A stretch of 64,000 nt of DNA from CADEED01 sp035525785 (GTDB taxonomy: Bacteria; Pseudomonadota; Gammaproteobacteria; Steroidobacterales; Steroidobacteraceae): the NCBI GenBank assembly GCA_035525785.1, contig DATLDQ010000024.1:50816-114815 (forward strand). Reading direction: 5' to 3'. Shown here in pieces: positions 20,295-28,188 of this stretch. A program made the position numbers and the translations under genes. The notes under the pieces were generated by a model. The model was not told where the DNA came from, did not search any database, and saw only the letters and a program-made list of their open reading frames with translations. Each line of letters opens with the position of its first letter. The stretch's first letter is position 1.

Positions 20295-20981
20295 GTGCGT
20301 CAGGTCATCATTTTCTGGGGCTTCGTTGCCCTCGCTTCAGCCCTGTCCCCGGTCGCCCAGGCCCAGATCGGGCCGGCGTCCGCCCGCGTCATCAGCCGAC
20401 CCATGCCCAGCAAAGCTCCGAGCGGTGTCGATACGATCCGCGCGGAAGCGAAGCTCACTCTCACGCGCAAGGGTCGCGTGTATCTCATCGAGATCCTCAA
20501 AGGCTCGGGTGACGACAGCTTCGACAAGCAGTGGCGCAAGTCGCTCGACGAATGGCGTTTCATTCCGGCGGTGACGCCGGAAGGCGAACCGACCGAGAGC
20601 ACGGTGCACGTCATCTACACGAACACGGGTGTGACGGTGCAGCCGTATTCGCCCGATGGCAGCAGTGATACCACCACGCGCAATGTCATCAACGAATCCG
20701 AGCGCATCGAAAAACTGACCTGCAAGGACTTCGCGTGGGAGTACGAGCTCCTGGTCGACGCGCTGCCCCGCCGCATCGCGCTGCTGGACCCGCTCCTCAA
20801 GACTCCGCAGGTGATGTACGCGGCTGCAACGCCGTTGACAGACGATCAGAAAAAAACCCTGCACGACCGCTACGACCAGTTGCTCTCCGACGCCGTGAAG
20901 CATTGCCGCGACAATCCGACGGACGCGTTCTGGCAAGCGGTGCTCAAGCCCGCGATCGATGCGGCGCTGACGCCGCAGTAA
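20295..20981 (+). CDS. Periplasmic protein with TonB C-terminal-like domain
   Basis: The 228-residue product has a cleavable signal (hydrophobic residues 4-18, cut after AQA) and a domain like the TonB C-terminus: IRAEAKLTLTRKGRVYLIEILKGSGDDSFDKQWRKSLDEWRFIPA with the final strand ESTVHVIYT. There is no membrane anchor or Pro-rich spacer, so it is not a full TonB. The last 90 residues are helical with two cysteines and unknown role. The GTG at 20295 follows GGGGGA at good spacing; an upstream ATG in frame would bury the signal peptide. Genes of this kind are often orphan and of unknown function. Confidence 0.75.
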   Translation: MRQVIIFWGFVALASALSPVAQAQIGPASARVISRPMPSKAPSGVDTIRAEAKLTLTRKGRVYLIEILKGSGDDSFDKQWRKSLDEWRFIPAVTPEGEPTESTVHVIYTNTGVTVQPYSPDGSSDTTTRNVINESERIEKLTCKDFAWEYELLVDALPRRIALLDPLLKTPQVMYAAATPLTDDQKKTLHDRYDQLLSDAVKHCRDNPTDAFWQAVLKPAIDAALTPQ

Positions 20982-21046
20982 CGAGCGCTGCGCCCGCGGA
21001 CTGCTGCATACAGTAGTCGTCGTCGTCGCTTGCTGTGGAAACCCTC

Positions 21047-21066
21047 GCGCGAAGTAGTCTTCGCGC
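21047..21066 (+). promoter_or_regulatory. Hairpin directly abutting a start codon
   Basis: GCGCGAAG (21047-21054), loop TAGT, and CTTCGCGC (21059-21066) form a perfect 8-bp stem whose last base is next to the ATG at 21067. It occupies the place of a ribosome-binding site, and no Shine-Dalgarno sequence is visible. It could control translation of the small zinc-ribbon gene or terminate the transcript from upstream, though there is no T-run. Confidence 0.5.
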
Positions 21067-21279
21067 ATGGCCCGGGGCGCAGAAACCATTTTCATCGAGT
21101 GCCGCCGCTGCGGACACAAGGCGCAGCGTGAGGTGACGCAGTTGCCGTTGCCAGCCGGTGCGCGCTTCCGCTGCTCCATCTGCAGCAACCGCGAGCCGCT
21201 GTCGATCAAGGTGTGGCACACCGGCGGGTCGTCGTCCGCGCGCATCGTGTCGTTTCCGCGAGGGAAACGGGGGCGTTAG
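21067..21279 (+). CDS. Small zinc-ribbon-like protein
   Basis: The 70-residue protein contains two CxxC knuckles (CRRCGHKAQR at residue 12 and CSICSNRE near residue 36), spaced as in zinc ribbons, followed by a basic tail ending RGKRGR. It may bind nucleic acid or be a structural zinc protein; no family is recognised. Spacing of the cysteines and codon use support a real gene despite its small size. The start is masked by a hairpin and has no clear ribosome site, which leaves the start less certain. Confidence 0.65.
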   Translation: MARGAETIFIECRRCGHKAQREVTQLPLPAGARFRCSICSNREPLSIKVWHTGGSSSARIVSFPRGKRGR

Positions 21280-21389
21280 GTCGCCGAACGAAGAGCGTCC
21301 CCATTTCCCACGCCCACTCCCACGCCAACTCCCACGGCTGACGCGCAGCCTTCGCGCCGTCTTAACACACCTCAGTTCGGGAGATTTCA

Positions 21390-22670
21390 ATGTTCAAGCT
21401 AGTCAGCGCGTCGCTGGCCCTCGTGGCCGGCGCGCTATCCGTTTCCGCTCAGGCCAATCACCATCCCGGCCGCACCACCGAGGACGCCTCGGTCGTGATG
21501 CAGTGGAACACGATCGCCGAAGCCAACATCCCCGCGTCCGCCGGCGTCACGCTGCCGCGCACCTACGCGATGATGCACGTGGCGATGTTCGACGCCGTGA
21601 ATTCCATCGAAGGCGGTTACTCGCCGTACCGCGTGCGCATCCCGGCGCTGCGTTTCGCCTCGAGCGAAGCCGCCGCCGCCCAGGCCGCGCACGACATCAT
21701 GGTGGCACTGCAACCCGCGGGCACCGCGAGCTACGACGCGGCGCTCGCCGAGCGACTTGCCGACATCCAGCCGCTGCGCGCGCAGCTCGGCTCGCAGGTG
21801 GGCCGTGAAGTCGCCAAGCGGATCCTCGAGTGGCGCACGACCGATGGCTGGAACCAACCGCAGACGTTCACGCCGGCCCCCATGCCGGGTGTGTGGCGCC
21901 CGACGCCGCCCGCGTTCGCCCCCGCCGGCTTCGTGCAATCGGTCGATGCCGTTCCGTTCGGCCTGCCACGGCCTTACTACTTCATGCCGCGGCGTCCACC
22001 CGAGCTCGACAGCCAGGAATACGCGGATGGGGTCAACGAGATCAAGGCCATCGGTGGCGTGAACAGCTCCGTGCGCACCGCCGAGCAGACGCTGCAGGCG
22101 CGGGTCTGGGCCAGCATCAACTACAAGACGTTGTGGGGCGGCGTGTGGAACCAGGTGACGCGCAACCTCGCCACGCAGCGCAACCTCTCGCTGATCGAGT
22201 CGGCGCGTCTCTTCGCGCTGATGAACACCACGATGCAGGACGCCGTGCAGACCTCGATGGCCAGCAAGTACGCCTACGCACTGTGGCGACCGGTGCATGC
22301 CATCCAGCTCGCCGACCAGGACATGAACCCGGCCACGGATGCCGACCCGACATGGATGCCGCTGCTGCCGACGCCACCGTATCCGTCCTATGCCGGCAAC
22401 ATGGCCTGCATCGGCGCTGCGGAAGCGCGCGCATTGCAGCTGTACTTCGGCACCAACGAAGTGGCCGTGGCCGTGACCTGGGAAGGCATCAATGGCAACA
22501 CCAATGTCACGCGCAATTTCACGGGCTTCCAGCAGATCTCGGAGCACCAGGCCGTGAGCCGCGAATACGGCGGCATTCACTACCACTTCGACACCACGGC
22601 GAGCCAGGAGATGTGCCCGAAGATCGCGGGCTACATCTACGGCAACTTCATGCGTCCGACGCGTTACTGA
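21390..22670 (+). CDS. Vanadium-haloperoxidase/PAP2-like secreted protein with altered motif 2
   Basis: The 426-residue product has a signal peptide (ends near VSAQA-NHH) and the helical vanadium chloroperoxidase-like fold. Motif 1 is intact (KYAYALWRP; Lys293, Arg300, spacing seven as in the fungal enzyme). Motif 3 is intact (SREYGGIH; Arg391, His397, spacing six, the His being the vanadate or phosphate ligand). Motif 2, normally PSGHA with the acid-base His, reads PSYAGNMA (residues 333-339), so the Ser and His are missing. It may be an unusual phosphatase, a weak oxidase or a binding protein. An AT-richer leader with GGGAG site precedes the ATG, and a strong terminator follows 65 bases after the stop. 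Confidence 0.85.
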   Translation: MFKLVSASLALVAGALSVSAQANHHPGRTTEDASVVMQWNTIAEANIPASAGVTLPRTYAMMHVAMFDAVNSIEGGYSPYRVRIPALRFASSEAAAAQAAHDIMVALQPAGTASYDAALAERLADIQPLRAQLGSQVGREVAKRILEWRTTDGWNQPQTFTPAPMPGVWRPTPPAFAPAGFVQSVDAVPFGLPRPYYFMPRRPPELDSQEYADGVNEIKAIGGVNSSVRTAEQTLQARVWASINYKTLWGGVWNQVTRNLATQRNLSLIESARLFALMNTTMQDAVQTSMASKYAYALWRPVHAIQLADQDMNPATDADPTWMPLLPTPPYPSYAGNMACIGAAEARALQLYFGTNEVAVAVTWEGINGNTNVTRNFTGFQQISEHQAVSREYGGIHYHFDTTASQEMCPKIAGYIYGNFMRPTRY

Positions 22671-22734
22671 ATTTTCCGCGACTCCCTGAGACCTCAGGGG
22701 CGCTGGCAACAGTGGCCCCGTGTCTCGATCTTTA

Positions 22735-22759
22735 GCCCCGCTACGCGGGGCCTTTTTTT
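22735..22759 (+). terminator. Rho-independent terminator
   Basis: GCCCCG (22735-22740), loop CTACG, CGGGGC (22746-22751) and C-T7 form a textbook intrinsic terminator. It ends the haloperoxidase-like transcript just before the convergent SDR gene. Confidence 0.92.
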
Positions 22760-22760
22760 G

Positions 22761-23594
22761 TCAGAGCATCGGGGTGCCGCCCGTCACGGGGTACACCGCG
22801 CCGGTCACGTAGCTGGCATCTTCCGAGGCGAGGAACACGTACGCCGGGGCCACTTCTTTCGGCTGTCCCATGCGCTTGAGCGGCGTGTTCTCGCCGAAAT
22901 GCTCGACCTTCTCTTTCGGCATGGTCGACGGGATCAGCGGCGTCCAGATCGGGCCCGGCGCCACCGCGTTCACTCGTATGCCCTTGTCCGCCACGAGCTG
23001 GGCGAGCCCGGACGTGAAGTTGGAGATGGCGCCCTTGGTCGCCGCGTACGGCAGCAGCCCCGGCGACGGCTTGTCCGACTGGATAGACGTGGTGTTGATG
23101 ATGCTCGAACCACGCGACATGTGTTTGAGCGCCGCCCTCGCCAGGAAGAACTGCGCATGGATGTTGGTGTTGAACGTGTGCACCCACTCCTCGTCGCTGA
23201 TGTCGTCGACGGACTCGTAGGTCATCTGGTACGCGGCGTTGTTCACCAGGATATCGACGCGCCCGAATTCCTTCACGGCCCGGTCGATGATGCCGCGGCA
23301 ATGTTCCGGCGCGCTGATGTCGCCGGGGATCAGCAGGCATTTGCGCCCGGCCTTTTCCACCCAGCGCCGTGTCTCCTCGGCGTCGCGGTCCTCGTTCAGA
23401 TAGGAGATGACCACGTCCGCGCCTTCGCGCGCGAACGCGATGCAGATCGCGCGGCCGATGCCGCTGTCGCCGCCGGTGACCACGGCCACCTTGTTCTTCA
23501 GTCGATCGTGTCCCTGGTAGCTGGACTCGCCGTGATCGGCTTGGGGCGTCAGCTGCTCCTCGCTGCCGGGCGGTGGTTGAGTCTTCGCGTGCAT
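22761..23594 (-). CDS. SDR family oxidoreductase (general-stress protein YhxC/YdaD-like)
   Basis: The 277-residue protein is a short-chain dehydrogenase of the glucose/ribitol-dehydrogenase-like stress subgroup. It has a 40-residue polar N-terminal extension typical of that subgroup, then the cofactor motif VTGGDSGIGRAICIAFAREG, the NNAA motif, the active Ser in INTTSIQS and the catalytic YAATK. It should use NADP(H) or NAD(H) on a sugar or aldehyde. The ATG at 23594 follows AAGGAG; a longer upstream frame is Arg-rich and rejected. The gene is followed by the terminator shared with a convergent gene. Confidence 0.92.
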   Translation of the reverse strand: MHAKTQPPPGSEEQLTPQADHGESSYQGHDRLKNKVAVVTGGDSGIGRAICIAFAREGADVVISYLNEDRDAEETRRWVEKAGRKCLLIPGDISAPEHCRGIIDRAVKEFGRVDILVNNAAYQMTYESVDDISDEEWVHTFNTNIHAQFFLARAALKHMSRGSSIINTTSIQSDKPSPGLLPYAATKGAISNFTSGLAQLVADKGIRVNAVAPGPIWTPLIPSTMPKEKVEHFGENTPLKRMGQPKEVAPAYVFLASEDASYVTGAVYPVTGGTPML

Positions 23595-23715
23595 GTGGCG
23601 CTCCTTGCTCGAGTGAGCAGCGAGTGTGCGACAACGCAAGACCGCCGCTAAGTCGCGCGGCAGGCGGGCGGGCGGCAGCCGACGCTGACCGCGGGTCGGC
23701 GCTTTCCGGTCGTTG

Positions 23716-24339
23716 CTACGTGGAGACTGGCGGTGGACCGCGGCCGCGGCTCGCAATCAACAAAACGATGGCGGCCCCCACCATGCCGCCCAGGTGCGCG
23801 AAGTGCGCCACGCCCTGCTGGGTGCCGAGCACGCCACTCGTGAGCTCGATGACGGCGTAGCCCGCCACCAACACCCAGGCGGGCATCGGGATGGGCGGGA
23901 AGATCAGCATCACGCGTCGCTTCGGGAACAGCACACCGAATGCCAGCAGCACGCCGAACACACCGCCGGACGCACCGACCGTCGATACCACGCGATCGTC
24001 GACGGTCGCGGTGGCCACCATGAGCTGCGCGAGACTGCCCGCGATCACCGAGGCGCCGTACAGCCAGCAGAAACGCCTGGTGCCGAGGACCAGCTCCACG
24101 TCGCGGCCGAACATGTACAACGCGAACATGTTGAGCGCGATGTGCGGGAAGTTGCCATGCATGAAGGCCGAGGTGACGAGCTGCCAGGGCGCGAACCCCA
24201 CCGTGACGTCGGTGCCCTCGACCGGAAAGTCACCCAGCGGCCACAGCTCGAATTGCATCAAGGTCAGCGGGTGGACCATGCCCTGCAGCGCGAAGACCAC
24301 GACGTTGGCGACGATGAGATAGAGGACTGCCCGCGTCAT
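23716..24339 (-). CDS. Rhomboid family intramembrane serine protease
   Basis: The 207-residue protein has six predicted membrane helices. It carries the rhomboid landmarks: the His/Asn helix (SAFMHGNFPHIALNMFALYMFG), the active serine in GASGGVFGVL, and the catalytic His in VAHFAHLGGMVGA. Such proteases cleave single-pass membrane proteins within the bilayer. The gene directly follows an HD hydrolase gene with no intergenic base, so they are co-transcribed. Natural substrates are unknown. Confidence 0.94.
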   Translation of the reverse strand: MTRAVLYLIVANVVVFALQGMVHPLTLMQFELWPLGDFPVEGTDVTVGFAPWQLVTSAFMHGNFPHIALNMFALYMFGRDVELVLGTRRFCWLYGASVIAGSLAQLMVATATVDDRVVSTVGASGGVFGVLLAFGVLFPKRRVMLIFPPIPMPAWVLVAGYAVIELTSGVLGTQQGVAHFAHLGGMVGAAIVLLIASRGRGPPPVST

Positions 24340-24864
24340 TCAGGGTCGCTTCGCATATTCGGCATCGAAACGGGCTTCAAGGCCGGCATGGGTGCCACGC
24401 ATCTGGTCCACCACCTTCTTGGCCCAGTCGAAATATTCACGCTTGCGCTCGACCGACCACCCCGCGGGCGGCGCGCCGTCGATGTCGCTGACGTTCGCGA
24501 TCTTGTCGGCGAGCTTCACGAGCTTCGCCTTCGGACTGATCTTCGCGGCATGGTCGATCTGCGCCTGCTTGCGCTCGAGCTTGTTCAAGCGTTTGTCGTC
24601 GGAACATTCGGCGACGATGTTGGCGACCTCGTGGCCGAACACGATCTCGATCTCATCGTGGGTGGTGCTCGTGTCCTCGATGGTGTCATGGAGCAGCGCC
24701 GCGGCCAGCACCACCGGGTCTTCGATGTCCGCCTGCACCAGGATGTAGGCCAGCTGCAGCGGGTGATTGATGAACGGCGTGTCGATGTCCTTGCGCCGCT
24801 GGGTGCGGTGCTTCTCCGCCGCGAACATCGCCGCGCGCAGGACGGTTTCCATGTGGGTGGCCAT
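24340..24864 (-). CDS. HD-domain hydrolase, MESH1/SpoT-hydrolase-like
   Basis: The 174-residue protein is a stand-alone HD domain resembling the ppGpp-hydrolase part of SpoT and the small alarmone hydrolase MESH1. Landmarks are EKHRTQRRK, TPFINHPLQLAYIL (first His), ALLHDTIEDTSTT (the HD-ED metal and catalytic core) and KLVKLADKIANVSDI (last Asp). It likely removes pyrophosphate from (p)ppGpp or acts on a related nucleotide. The ATG at 24864 is preferred; ATG 24852 and TTG 24909 are alternatives and no ribosome site decides. It sits 81 bases downstream of the ars operon and immediately before the rhomboid gene, and could be read through from ars. Confidence 0.87.
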   Translation of the reverse strand: MATHMETVLRAAMFAAEKHRTQRRKDIDTPFINHPLQLAYILVQADIEDPVVLAAALLHDTIEDTSTTHDEIEIVFGHEVANIVAECSDDKRLNKLERKQAQIDHAAKISPKAKLVKLADKIANVSDIDGAPPAGWSVERKREYFDWAKKVVDQMRGTHAGLEARFDAEYAKRP

Positions 24865-24945
24865 GAGTGGTGCCGGGGAAGGGTTCGCGGGGTTGGCGGG
24901 GTTACGCAACTATACCGTCACGGCGCGGATGCGGACATACGCGGA

Positions 24946-26142
24946 CTATCCGTCGCACAGCTCGATCACCGGCGCGAACCCGCCGCCGGCCGTACGGAAA
25001 TTGGTGGTCTGGCCCTGGTACATCCGAGCCGCCATGAGCAGCGTCGCTCCGTCGTAGACGTAATGGCGCAGGTCCACCTTGAACATCTGGTTGCTGCCCG
25101 CCACCGTCCGGAGCCTCTCTCCCGGCGGCGCCAGGCGCTGCGCGACGTACTCACCCTGCATGACTTCACCAAACGCGCGGCGCGTGATCTTGTCGCCCCG
25201 GTACGCGCCACGGCTCGCGAAGCCCGTCGACGGCTTGAAGAACCAGCCCTTGCGATCCTGCCACCACGCCTCCGCGCAGCCATCCACGTCGCGCGTCTGC
25301 GGAATGCGCGCCTGGAGCACGTCGACATCGCTGGCTCTCACGCCGAGCGATCGCAGGTATGCCGGGCTCGTCAGCCGCACCAGGTTGCGTTTGTCGGCAA
25401 GCAAGGCATGAGCACGCGGATGCGGCGTGATCACGGCGGCGTCGGCGAGGTAGGCCTCACGAAGGGCGGCATGCCGGGGGTCGGTGAAATAGAAGTCTGT
25501 GAGGCGGTTGTAGACGAGATCGATCGCGCGACCGTCGAAGCGAAGCTCGCCGCGCGAGTATTCGAGAGCCGCCGCATCGACGATGAGCGTGTCGATGCCA
25601 TGAGCCCGTAACAACGCCTCGAACAATCGGAACTCCGGAAACAGGAATTGTCCCGCTGGCTGATCATCGACGATCGCAACGGTCTCGAGCGGACGATCGC
25701 CGCGAGCCAGGCGCCATTCGTTCCGGAACATGGCGATGAAATCCGACTCCAGACTCGCGCGACTCGCAGGCACCCGTACCGCGGAATTGTTTTCATCGCA
25801 GCAGTCGGGATGACGCCAGTCCGCCACCGCGTTCAGCAACGCCCCGCCGGCATTGGTATTGACCTCGATGAGCCTTGGTCCATCGGCGCCCACGTGAAAG
25901 TCGAATCCCGCGAAGACGCCATGGGTCCGCTGCGGCAACCTCGCGATCGGCGGCGCCCCGGCAAGCACCGCGGCCTGAAATGCCGGCAACGCGACCACGC
26001 GATGGATCGTCGCAATCAGCTCCTTCATCTCGCCGAGATGCGCGGCGCTGACGAACACCGGTGCGCCGGAATAGAAACCGGTCTGCCCGGTCGCGGCAAC
26101 GGATTCGCAGGCGCAGGCCACGTTGAGCTGTTGCGCGCGCAT
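24946..26142 (-). CDS. Unassigned circularly permuted ATP-grasp-like protein in ars operon
   Basis: This 398-residue protein has no recognisable named family, but it shows ATP-grasp features in permuted order. The metal-binding strand LIEVNTNAGG (Glu93, Asn95) lies in the N-terminal third, while nucleotide-binding lysines DKRN (Lys251) and WFFKPSTGFASRG (Lys303) and the hinge strand EYVAQRL (332-338) lie in the C-terminal half. That order is typical of circularly permuted ATP-grasp enzymes such as glutathionylspermidine-synthase relatives, which join a carboxylate to an amine or thiol using ATP. Start ATG 26142 lies two bases after the stop of the arsN1-like gene, making it the last gene of the ars operon. 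A ligase acting on an arsenical or a thiol is inference only. Confidence 0.7.
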   Translation of the reverse strand: MRAQQLNVACACESVAATGQTGFYSGAPVFVSAAHLGEMKELIATIHRVVALPAFQAAVLAGAPPIARLPQRTHGVFAGFDFHVGADGPRLIEVNTNAGGALLNAVADWRHPDCCDENNSAVRVPASRASLESDFIAMFRNEWRLARGDRPLETVAIVDDQPAGQFLFPEFRLFEALLRAHGIDTLIVDAAALEYSRGELRFDGRAIDLVYNRLTDFYFTDPRHAALREAYLADAAVITPHPRAHALLADKRNLVRLTSPAYLRSLGVRASDVDVLQARIPQTRDVDGCAEAWWQDRKGWFFKPSTGFASRGAYRGDKITRRAFGEVMQGEYVAQRLAPPGERLRTVAGSNQMFKVDLRHYVYDGATLLMAARMYQGQTTNFRTAGGGFAPVIELCDG

Positions 26143-26144
26143 CG

Positions 26145-26633
26145 TCAGAGCACCCGCTGCCAATAGGCAACATCGACCCAGCGGCCATGCTTGAAACCGA
26201 CCTCGCGGAACGTCGCCACCTTCTCGAAGCCCAGTCCTTCGTGCAACGCCGCACTCGCGGCGTTGGGCAGCGCGGCGCCACCGATCACGGCACGCATGCC
26301 GAGCTCACGCAGGATCGGCAGCAGCGCCGAGTAAAGGGTCCTGCCGATACCGCGGCCCTCGAATCCGTGCTGTAGATAGACGGTGGTCTCGACCGAATGA
26401 CGATACGCGCTGCGTGACTTCCAGGGGCTCGCATGGCTGTATCCCACCACCCTGCCCCCGACCTCCGCCACCAGCCAGGGCAGCCTGCGTTGCTGCACCT
26501 CCGCGATGCGGGCGGCCATGTCCGCGGCCGACACCGTCTGCTCTTCAAACGTGACGACGGTGTTGTCGACGTAGTAGTTGTAGATGCCGGCTATCTGCCC
26601 CGCGTCGCCGGACACCGCGCCGCGCACGCTCAC
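26145..26633 (-). CDS. arsN1: GNAT acetyltransferase, PAT/ArsN1-like
   Basis: The 162-residue protein belongs to the phosphinothricin acetyltransferase branch of GNAT. Typical segments are IAGIYNYYVDNTVVTFEE at the N-terminus, the acetyl-CoA loop HGFEGRGIGRTLYSALL, and ALPNAASAALHEGLGFEKVATFREVGFKHGRWVDVAYWQ. Homologues in arsenic operons (ArsN1) acetylate the amino group of arsinothricin; others act on phosphinothricin or methionine sulfoximine. A GTG one base after the arsC stop is chosen as start; a TTG twelve bases upstream would overlap arsC. Placement inside an ars operon favours the ArsN1 role, but the substrate is not proven by sequence. Confidence 0.82.
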   Translation of the reverse strand: MSVRGAVSGDAGQIAGIYNYYVDNTVVTFEEQTVSAADMAARIAEVQQRRLPWLVAEVGGRVVGYSHASPWKSRSAYRHSVETTVYLQHGFEGRGIGRTLYSALLPILRELGMRAVIGGAALPNAASAALHEGLGFEKVATFREVGFKHGRWVDVAYWQRVL

Positions 26634-26634
26634 C

Positions 26635-27063
26635 TCAGCGGACAACGCGCTCTCCTTTTTCGTCGATGACGATTTCGCCGTCTTCCTTCGCGAAATATCC
26701 GCGCTGCGGTTGCGGCAGGATGTCGAGCACGGCCTCGGAGGGCCGGCACAGGCGGGTTCCGAGCGGCGTCACCACGAATGGCCGATTGATGAGGATGGGG
26801 TGCAGAAGCATGGCGTCGAGCAGCTGCTCGTCGGTGAGGTTCTCGTCGTCGAGATGCAGCTCCGCATAGGGCGTGCCCTTCTGCCGCATCGCCGCGCGCA
26901 CCGAGAGGCCCGCGGCGGAGATCATCTCCGCCAGCTGTTCGCGCGTCGGCGGCTGCTCGAGATATTCGATTATCTGCGGCTCGATGCCCGCATTGCGGAT
27001 CAACCCCAGTGTGTTCCGCGAGGTTCCGCATTGCGGATTGTGATAGATCGCGACTCGGTTCAA
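26635..27063 (-). CDS. arsC: Arsenate reductase, glutaredoxin-dependent
   Basis: The 142-residue protein reduces arsenate to arsenite with glutathione and glutaredoxin. The active site is YHNPQCGTSRNTL with Cys12 at the same position as in plasmid R773 ArsC, and the arginines that bind arsenate are visible in INRPFVVTPLGTRLCRPSE. The start is a TTG at 27063 that overlaps the aquaporin stop as TTGA and has a very strong GGAGGAGGG site three bases upstream; no ATG or GTG fits. It lies in the middle of the ars operon. Confidence 0.95.
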   Translation of the reverse strand: MNRVAIYHNPQCGTSRNTLGLIRNAGIEPQIIEYLEQPPTREQLAEMISAAGLSVRAAMRQKGTPYAELHLDDENLTDEQLLDAMLLHPILINRPFVVTPLGTRLCRPSEAVLDILPQPQRGYFAKEDGEIVIDEKGERVVR

Positions 27064-27749
27064 GTTCCCTCCTCCGTGACGATGGCGGGCGCGCTCGGCA
27101 ATGGCTTGTTCCGTTCGGACAGCGCCCGCAACAGGAGCATGCCGACCCCGGCGCCGACCACCTGCGCGATCACGAAGCCGGGCACGTCCTGCGGACGGAT
27201 GCCGGAGAACGTGTCGGTGAGCGAGCGGGCAACCGTGATGGCGGGGTTTGCGAACGAGGTCGATGCGGTGAACCAGTATGCTGCGGCGATCCAGGCGGGC
27301 ACGCGCCGTGCGGCGGCGCCCAGGGTCGGCGACGTGAAGATCACCAGGATGAGGCCGGCCGTGGCCACGACTTCGGAAAGCCATTGCGCGATTCCCGCGC
27401 GTGAATGCGTCGAGGCTCCGACCAGCGGCAACTCGAACATGAGGTGCGCGAGCATGGCCCCGGCGCAGCAACCCGCGACCTGGGCGAGCACATACGCTCC
27501 TGCCTGCGACGCGGCGATCTTCCGCTGGGCCAGCGCCACGAGCGTGACCGCGGGATTGAAATGGGCGCCGCTGATCGGGGCGAGCATTGCGATCAGCACG
27601 CCGAGTGCCGTGACAGTCGCGAGGGTATTTCCCAGCAACGCCACCGCGGCATTGCCGGCGGCGAGACGCTCTGCCATTACGCCGGAGCCGATGACGGCTG
27701 CCGCCAGCAGCAGCGAGCCCAGGAACTCGGCGAGGACTTCGCGTTTCAC
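27060..27749 (-). CDS. aqpS: Aquaglyceroporin, AqpS-like, of ars operon
   Basis: The 229-residue membrane protein is a MIP-family channel with six helices and two half-helices. NPA motifs are GAHFNPAVTL and FANPAITVARSLTDTFSGI. MIP channels in ars operons (AqpS in Sinorhizobium) let As(OH)3 leave the cell down its gradient after arsenate reduction. The GTG at 27749 overlaps the arsN2 stop as GTGA; the in-frame ATG 39 bases further upstream would overlap arsN2 more deeply. It overlaps arsC by four bases. No ArsB or Acr3 pump is present in this operon, so this channel is probably the main arsenite exit. Confidence 0.92.
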   Translation of the reverse strand: MKREVLAEFLGSLLLAAAVIGSGVMAERLAAGNAAVALLGNTLATVTALGVLIAMLAPISGAHFNPAVTLVALAQRKIAASQAGAYVLAQVAGCCAGAMLAHLMFELPLVGASTHSRAGIAQWLSEVVATAGLILVIFTSPTLGAAARRVPAWIAAAYWFTASTSFANPAITVARSLTDTFSGIRPQDVPGFVIAQVVGAGVGMLLLRALSERNKPLPSAPAIVTEEGT

Positions 27750-28180
27750 GACAGTTGTTTGGACATGAACGCGGAGCTCGACGGGCATATGCCCGAGAAC
27801 TCGCGCGTGGCGCGAATGGCCGGTGGAGCGGTGGTCCGCTCCGCACGCGCATAGCCGCGCCTGGCGAAGAAGCTCTCCGCCGTGGTCGTCAGCAGGTAGA
27901 GCGCGCGGACGCCGTGCGCGCGGGCATGCGCTTCAGCGTGCGAGAGCAGACGCGTTCCGTCGCCAGTGTTCCGGCAGGAGTCGGCGACCACCAGAGAACG
28001 TAACAGCGCCACGTCGCCATACAGTTCCAGGCCGACGAGCCCGCTCGGGGACGCGCGAGTGCCAGCAAAGAAGAAATGCTCGCAATGACGTTCGGTCAGG
28101 TCCTGGGTCGGGAGCTGCGCCGCCGCGAGCAACGCGACGGCGGCTTCAAGATCGGGCTTCACGGAGATGGCGGTGCTCAT
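27746..28180 (-). CDS. arsN2: GNAT acetyltransferase ArsN2
   Basis: The 144-residue GNAT protein matches the ArsN2 family that accompanies arsenic operons. Signs are the acetyl-CoA region VADSCRNTGDGTRLLSHAEAHAR and the family-typical C-terminus APPAIRATREFSGICPSSSAFMSK. Its biochemical substrate is still uncertain in the literature known to me; the link to arsenic comes from gene context. The ATG at 28180 follows the arsR stop by eight bases, and the end overlaps the aquaporin start, so it is the second gene of the operon. Confidence 0.9.
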   Translation of the reverse strand: MSTAISVKPDLEAAVALLAAAQLPTQDLTERHCEHFFFAGTRASPSGLVGLELYGDVALLRSLVVADSCRNTGDGTRLLSHAEAHARAHGVRALYLLTTTAESFFARRGYARAERTTAPPAIRATREFSGICPSSSAFMSKQLS

Positions 28181-28188
28181 GCGAGTCC

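Noticed and set aside
23713..25611. Long plus-strand open frame opposite the rhomboid, HD and ATP-grasp genes
   Set aside because: Composition is His/Arg/Glu-rich and mirrors the minus-strand genes, which have clear protein motifs; typical shadow in GC-rich DNA.
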